DNA of 8,143 nucleotides from Clostridia bacterium. GTDB taxonomy: Bacteria > Bacillota_A > Clostridia > Oscillospirales > Acutalibacteraceae. The stretch lies in NCBI GenBank assembly GCA_017435305.1, contig JAFSFH010000021.1, positions 1 to 8,143 of the forward strand. Direction: 5' to 3'. The notes under the pieces were generated by a model, which ran no database searches, was not told the origin of the DNA, and saw nothing but the letters and a program-made list of their open reading frames with translations. A program made the translations under genes and the position numbers. Of the stretch, positions 5,555 to 8,143 are shown in pieces (position 1 is the first letter of the stretch; each line of letters starts with the position of its first letter).

Positions 5555-6694
5555 ATGCAGAAATACATTGACAACGCCGTGGAGCAATTCCGCACGCTGA
5601 TTACCGAGCAGCTGGCTCGTCAGAATCGGATGGAGGCGGGCGAGGCCGCCAAGGATTTCGCCAACCTGCCCCACATCACCATCGGCATCTGCGGCGGCGA
5701 CGGCATCGGCCCCATCATCACCCACGCCGGCGAGGACGTGCTGCGCTTCCTGCTGGCGGACGAGGTGGAGAGCGGTCGGGTGTCCTTCCGCGACATCGAC
5801 GGTCTGACCATCGAGCGCCGCACCGAGGTGGGCAAGGCCATCCCCGACGATACCCTCGCCGCGCTGAAGGAGTGCGACGTCATCCTGAAGGGTCCCACCA
5901 CCACCCCCCACGGCGGCAATCTGGAGAGCGCCAACGTGGCTATGCGCCGCGAACTGGACCTGTACGCCAACGTGCGCCCCACCTGCGTGCCCGAGTTGGG
6001 CATCGACTGGGTGTTCTACCGTGAGAACAGCGAGGGCGAGTACGTCCTGGGCAGCCGCGGCGTGGAGATTCCCGATAAGCTGGCTATGGACTTTAAGGTG
6101 ACCACCGATGCGGGCACCCGCCGCATCGCCCGCGCCGCCTTTGAGTACGCCAAGAACAACGGCAAGGACAACGTGGCCATCGTCACCAAGGCCAACATTA
6201 TGAAAAAGACCGACGGCAACTTCAGCCGCATCTGCCACGAGGTGGCCGCCGAGTACCCCGGCATCACCGCCGAGGATTGGTACATCGACATTATGACCGC
6301 CAATCTGGTCAACGAGGCGCGCCGCAGCCAGTTCCAGGTGTTCGTGTTGCCTAATCTGTACGGCGACATCATCACCGACGAGGCCGCCCAGATTCAGGGC
6401 GGCGTGGGCACCGCCGGCTCCGCCAACATCGGTGACCGCTATGCGATGTTCGAGGCGATCCACGGTTCCGCCCCCCGTATGATCGAGATGGGTCGCGGCG
6501 ACTACGCCAACCCCGCTTCCGTGCTGAAGGCCTGCGCCATGCTGCTGCGCCACATCGGCAAGGCCGCCGAGGCGGAGAAGCTGGAAAAGGCTCTGGCTAT
6601 CTGTAACGAGAAGATGAATATGACCGGCCGTCCCGGCGGCAACACCTGTAAGGAGTTTGCCGACGCCGTGATGGCAGAAGTGGAGGCTATGTAA
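5555..6694 (+). CDS. icd: Isocitrate/isopropylmalate dehydrogenase family enzyme, probably isocitrate dehydrogenase
   Basis: A 379-aa beta-decarboxylating dehydrogenase that would convert isocitrate to 2-oxoglutarate and CO2 with NAD(P)+. GDGIGP lies at 48-53, after an N-terminal extension of about 40 residues. The substrate loop SANVAMR (Ser125, Asn127, Arg131) fits the isocitrate pattern SxNxxxR; isopropylmalate enzymes differ there. Arg141 (NVRP), Arg156 and Tyr163 (YRENSEGEY), Lys212 (TKANIMK), and metal ligands Asp245, Asp271 and Asp275 match the known catalytic set. The cofactor loop is HGSAP followed by Arg308-Met309, neither the Asp-Ile of NAD enzymes nor the Lys-Tyr of E. coli NADP-Icd, so specificity is open. 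AAAGGAG (5539-5545) precedes ATG by 9 nt. Placement downstream of acn supports isocitrate over isopropylmalate, since no leu genes are nearby. Homoisocitrate or tartrate dehydrogenase are less likely alternatives. Confidence 0.9.
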   Translation: MQKYIDNAVEQFRTLITEQLARQNRMEAGEAAKDFANLPHITIGICGGDGIGPIITHAGEDVLRFLLADEVESGRVSFRDIDGLTIERRTEVGKAIPDDTLAALKECDVILKGPTTTPHGGNLESANVAMRRELDLYANVRPTCVPELGIDWVFYRENSEGEYVLGSRGVEIPDKLAMDFKVTTDAGTRRIARAAFEYAKNNGKDNVAIVTKANIMKKTDGNFSRICHEVAAEYPGITAEDWYIDIMTANLVNEARRSQFQVFVLPNLYGDIITDEAAQIQGGVGTAGSANIGDRYAMFEAIHGSAPRMIEMGRGDYANPASVLKACAMLLRHIGKAAEAEKLEKALAICNEKMNMTGRPGGNTCKEFADAVMAEVEAM

Positions 6695-7347
6695 TGGATA
6701 AGAAAGCGATTTTGTCCCGTGTGGACCACACCGAGTTAAACCCCGCCGCCAAGTGGGAGGACATTCAGACCCTGATCGACGATGCCATCACCTTTGGCAC
6801 CGCCACCGTCTGCATTCCCCCCTGCTACGTGAAGCGCGCCGTCAACTATGCCGGCGACAGACTGCCCATCTGCACCGTTATCGGCTTCCCCCACGGCAAC
6901 AGCCCCACCGCCGCCAAGGCCTACGAGGCCAAGTGCGTGGCGGAGGCCGGCGCCGCCGAGGTGGATATGGTGATCAACCGCGGCTGGGTGAAGGACGGCC
7001 TGTTTGACGCCGTCACCGACGAGATCGCCATCGTCAAGAAGGCCTGCGCGCCCGCCCTGCTGAAGGTGATTATCGAGTGCTGCGGTCTCACCGACGAGGA
7101 GAAGGTGGCTCTGTGCAAGTGCGTCACCGATGCCGGCGCCGAGTACATCAAGACCTCCACCGGCTTTGACAAGGGTGGCGCCACCGTTCAGGACGTGGCG
7201 CTGATGAAGGCGAACGTGGGCGAGGGTGTGCTGGTCAAGGCGGCCGGCGGCATCCGCTCCTTTGAGGCGGCACAGGCGATGATCGACGCCGGTGCCGACC
7301 GCCTCGGCGCCAGCGCTCTGGTAAAATTGATGAAGTCCGAAGGTTAA
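6694..7347 (+). CDS. deoC: Deoxyribose-phosphate aldolase
   Basis: A 217-aa class I aldolase, a single TIM barrel, that splits 2-deoxyribose-5-phosphate into glyceraldehyde-3-phosphate and acetaldehyde in deoxynucleoside catabolism. Visible hallmarks are DHT at 11-13, IGFPHG at 63-68, EVDMVIN with Asp91, the Schiff-base Lys153 in YIKTSTGF, and Lys182 in VKAAGGIR. These correspond to Asp102, Lys167 and Lys201 of the E. coli enzyme. Length is typical of Firmicutes DeoC. Its ATG overlaps the icd stop by one base (TAATG), with GGAGG (6682-6686) inside the end of icd, so translation is coupled. Deo genes such as deoA, deoB, deoD or a nucleoside transporter are not in the window, making this an unusual operon partner for TCA enzymes. 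It is the last gene of the operon. Confidence 0.96.
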   Translation: MDKKAILSRVDHTELNPAAKWEDIQTLIDDAITFGTATVCIPPCYVKRAVNYAGDRLPICTVIGFPHGNSPTAAKAYEAKCVAEAGAAEVDMVINRGWVKDGLFDAVTDEIAIVKKACAPALLKVIIECCGLTDEEKVALCKCVTDAGAEYIKTSTGFDKGGATVQDVALMKANVGEGVLVKAAGGIRSFEAAQAMIDAGADRLGASALVKLMKSEG

Positions 7348-7352
7348 TATGC

Positions 7353-7386
7353 AAAAAAGTCCGACCTAACAAGGTCGGACTTTTTT
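7353..7386 (+). terminator. Strong intrinsic terminator after deoC
   Basis: An 8-bp perfect stem GTCCGACC/GGTCGGAC (7359-7366/7373-7380) with loop TAACAA is flanked by six A on the left and six T on the right. It begins 5 nt after the deoC stop. The A/T flanks extend the stem and make it terminator-like in both directions, which would also shield the operon from leftward transcription out of the repeat region. Confidence 0.95.
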
Positions 7387-7393
7387 CATTGTA

Positions 7394-7440
7394 CAACCGC
7401 ATTGCATAGAGGGTGTAGAGGCGGATGCCCACATCCGCCC
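7394..7440 (+). repeat. GTAGRGG-type hairpin repeat (second repeat family, diverged copy)
   Basis: The linker CAACCGCATTGCATAGAGGG resembles the CCAAC...GCATAGAATCC linkers at 7739, 7905 and 7995. It is followed by GTAGAGGCGGATG-ccca-CATCCGCC, an 8-bp perfect hairpin (7420-7427/7432-7439). It is the most degenerate member of the family seen in this window. Confidence 0.6.
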
Positions 7441-7477
7441 GTCCCGCGCAGATTCCCACCCTCGCCGGACAGCCCCT

Positions 7478-7647
7478 GCCTCCCTTGTAAAGGGAGGGGG
7501 ACCGCCGTTAGGCGGTGGAGGGATTGTCATTAGTTATGAGTTTAGAGTTATGAGATTGCCTGCGGCAATCGTTATGAGAACCCCTGCGGGGTTCGTTTAA
7601 TCCCCCAGTCTGCCCTGCGGGCAGCCAGCCCCCTTTACAAGGGGGCC
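7478..7647. repeat. Composite palindromic repeat, complete copy (170 bp)
   Basis: The forward unit has CCTCCCTT-gta-AAGGGAGG and ACCGCC-gtta-GGCGGT hairpins, then GGAGGGATT. A linker includes two near-repeats of GTTATGAG and the hairpins ATTGCC/GGCAAT and AACCCC/GGGGTT. The reverse unit (7600-7647) has AATCCCCC, the hairpin CTGCCC/GGGCAG, and CCCCCTT-tac-AAGGGGG. The distal loops gta and tac are complementary. The first 129 bases (7478-7606) recur without change at 8015-8143. Confidence 0.9.
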
Positions 7648-7677
7648 TACAACCCCACCTACGCCGGACAGCCTCCT

Positions 7678-7700
7678 GCCTCCCCCTCTGGGGGAGACAA
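7678..7700 (+). repeat. Truncated unit of the first repeat family
   Basis: GCCTCCCCCTCTGGGGGAG gives a 7-bp hairpin CTCCCCC-tct-GGGGGAG, resembling the first hairpin of the forward unit. The second hairpin and the GGAGGGATT tail are missing; a second-family hairpin starts within about 6 bp. This looks like one repeat interrupted or replaced by another. Confidence 0.5.
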
Positions 7701-7702
7701 GG

Positions 7703-7814
7703 TGTGGGCGATTCGTGAATCGCCCCTACGGCATCAAACCAACTTTGTATAGAATCCGTAGGGGGGCATTCCGTATGCCCCCGTAATCGGGCGGATATGG
7801 AATCCGCCCCTACA
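7703..7814. repeat. Cluster of three GTAGGGGC-type hairpins (second repeat family)
   Basis: Three perfect stems sit in a row: GGGCGATTC/GAATCGCCC (7706-7725, loop GT), GGGGGCAT/ATGCCCCC (7762-7782, loop TCCGT), and GGGCGGAT/ATCCGCCC (7789-7809, loop ATGGA). Outer edges carry GTAGGGG or CCCCTAC. A linker, CCAACTTTGTATAGAATCC (7739-7757), joins the first and second. The stems are unrelated in sequence inside but share the GTAGGG/CCCTAC frame. Confidence 0.75.
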
Positions 7815-7836
7815 CCCACCCCCGCCGCAGCGGCTT

Positions 7837-7887
7837 GCCTCCCTCTGACGAGGGAGGTGGATTCGCCGTAGGCGAAGACGGAGGGAG
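7837..7887 (+). repeat. Solo forward unit of the first repeat family
   Basis: GCCTCCCTC-tgac-GAGGGAGG is followed by the hairpin TTCGCC-gta-GGCGAA and then GACGGAGGGA. It has the same two-hairpin order as the forward halves at 1949 and 7478, but with different stem and loop sequence and no reverse partner nearby. It stands between members of the second family. Confidence 0.7.
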
Positions 7888-7904
7888 AGAAAAGTCACCG
7901 ACGA

Positions 7905-8012
7905 CCAACGCCGCATAGAATCCGTAGGGGAGGGGCTCTGTCCCCTCCCGCAATAATACGGGCGGGCACGGAGACCCGCCCCTACGATACCAAACCAACG
8001 TCGCATAGAATC
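7905..8012. repeat. Two further second-family hairpins with shared linkers
   Basis: The linker CCAACGCCGCATAGAATCC (7905-7923) is followed by GTAGGGG and hairpins GGGAGGGG/CCCCTCCC (7928-7949) and GGGCGGG/CCCGCCC (7960-7981), closing with CCCCTACGA. A third linker copy, CCAACGTCGCATAGAATC (7995-8012), follows and joins directly to a first-family unit. Confidence 0.75.
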
Positions 8013-8014
8013 AA

Positions 8015-8143
8015 GCCTCCCTTGTAAAGGGAGGGGGACCGCCGTTAGGCGGTGGAGGGATTGTCATTAGTTATGAGTTTAGAGTTATGAGATTGCCTGC
8101 GGCAATCGTTATGAGAACCCCTGCGGGGTTCGTTTAATCCCCC
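8015..8143 (+). repeat. Second copy of the 129-bp composite repeat, cut by the window end
   Basis: All 129 bases to the window end match 7478-7606, offset by 537 bp. The reverse unit that should close the element lies beyond the window. The stretch from 7387 to here contains no gene: open frames across it are made of repeat hairpins and lack ribosome binding sites. Confidence 0.9.

Noticed and set aside
5537..6553. 338-aa open frame antisense to isocitrate dehydrogenase
   Set aside because: His/Gly/Val-rich shadow translation of a GC-rich coding strand; the sense frame has all catalytic residues and a good start site.
7508..8006. Minus-strand open frames of 62-103 aa in the right-hand repeat region
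   Set aside because: They are composed of translated hairpin repeats such as Gly-Phe-Tyr linkers repeating with the DNA repeats, and have no ribosome binding sites.
7394..8143. CRISPR array
   Set aside because: The repeats are imperfect, irregularly spaced and of two different kinds, they have internal hairpins of varying sequence, and no unique spacers of constant length or cas genes are present.

Overview
The window looks like a chromosomal segment of a G+C-rich gut-type Clostridia (Firmicutes), plausibly Oscillospirales/Ruminococcaceae-like. The grounds are strong AGGAGG-type ribosome binding sites, near-consensus sigma-A promoters, GC-rich coding regions, a Clostridium/Aquifex-type short aconitase, and many small modular palindromic intergenic repeats. 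The taxonomic placement is inference; there is no rRNA or other marker gene.

Layout. Positions 1-252 hold no gene: a truncated composite palindromic repeat (1-167) and two terminator hairpins. Two genes follow on the minus strand, in transcription order: a PHP-domain phosphoesterase (1136-1819) with a near-perfect promoter (1857-1885), then a membrane-anchored protein of unknown function with three His-rich repeats outside the membrane (253-1080). A second, divergent promoter (1896-1924) probably reads rightwards through a 143-bp composite palindromic repeat (1949-2091) into a HAD-family phosphatase gene (2118-2768).

A consensus promoter directly after the HAD gene (2772-2801) starts the main operon: aconitase (2847-4775), a small two-helix membrane protein of unknown function (5056-5553), an isocitrate/isopropylmalate-dehydrogenase-family enzyme best read as isocitrate dehydrogenase (5555-6694), and deoxyribose-phosphate aldolase deoC (6694-7347). 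It closes at a strong intrinsic terminator (7353-7386). Aconitase and isocitrate dehydrogenase catalyse consecutive steps from citrate to 2-oxoglutarate, the oxidative arm that supplies glutamate in many anaerobes. The unknown membrane gene, icd and deoC are tightly packed (1-nt gap, then 1-nt overlap). The acn-to-membrane-protein junction is instead occupied by a 275-bp structured element with 26-bp inverted ends, whose left end contains the acn stop codon.

From 7387 to the window end (about 750 bp) there is no credible gene. The stretch is a patchwork of two families of hairpin repeats, including a 129-bp sequence present twice without a mismatch (7478-7606 and 8015-8143).

Most noteworthy: (i) the 275-bp element fused to the acn 3' end; (ii) composite repeats whose two far-apart arms carry matching loop sequences that differ between copies; (iii) the AT-richer membrane gene embedded in a TCA operon; (iv) unusual residues at the cofactor-selecting position of the dehydrogenase; (v) the His-rich surface protein.
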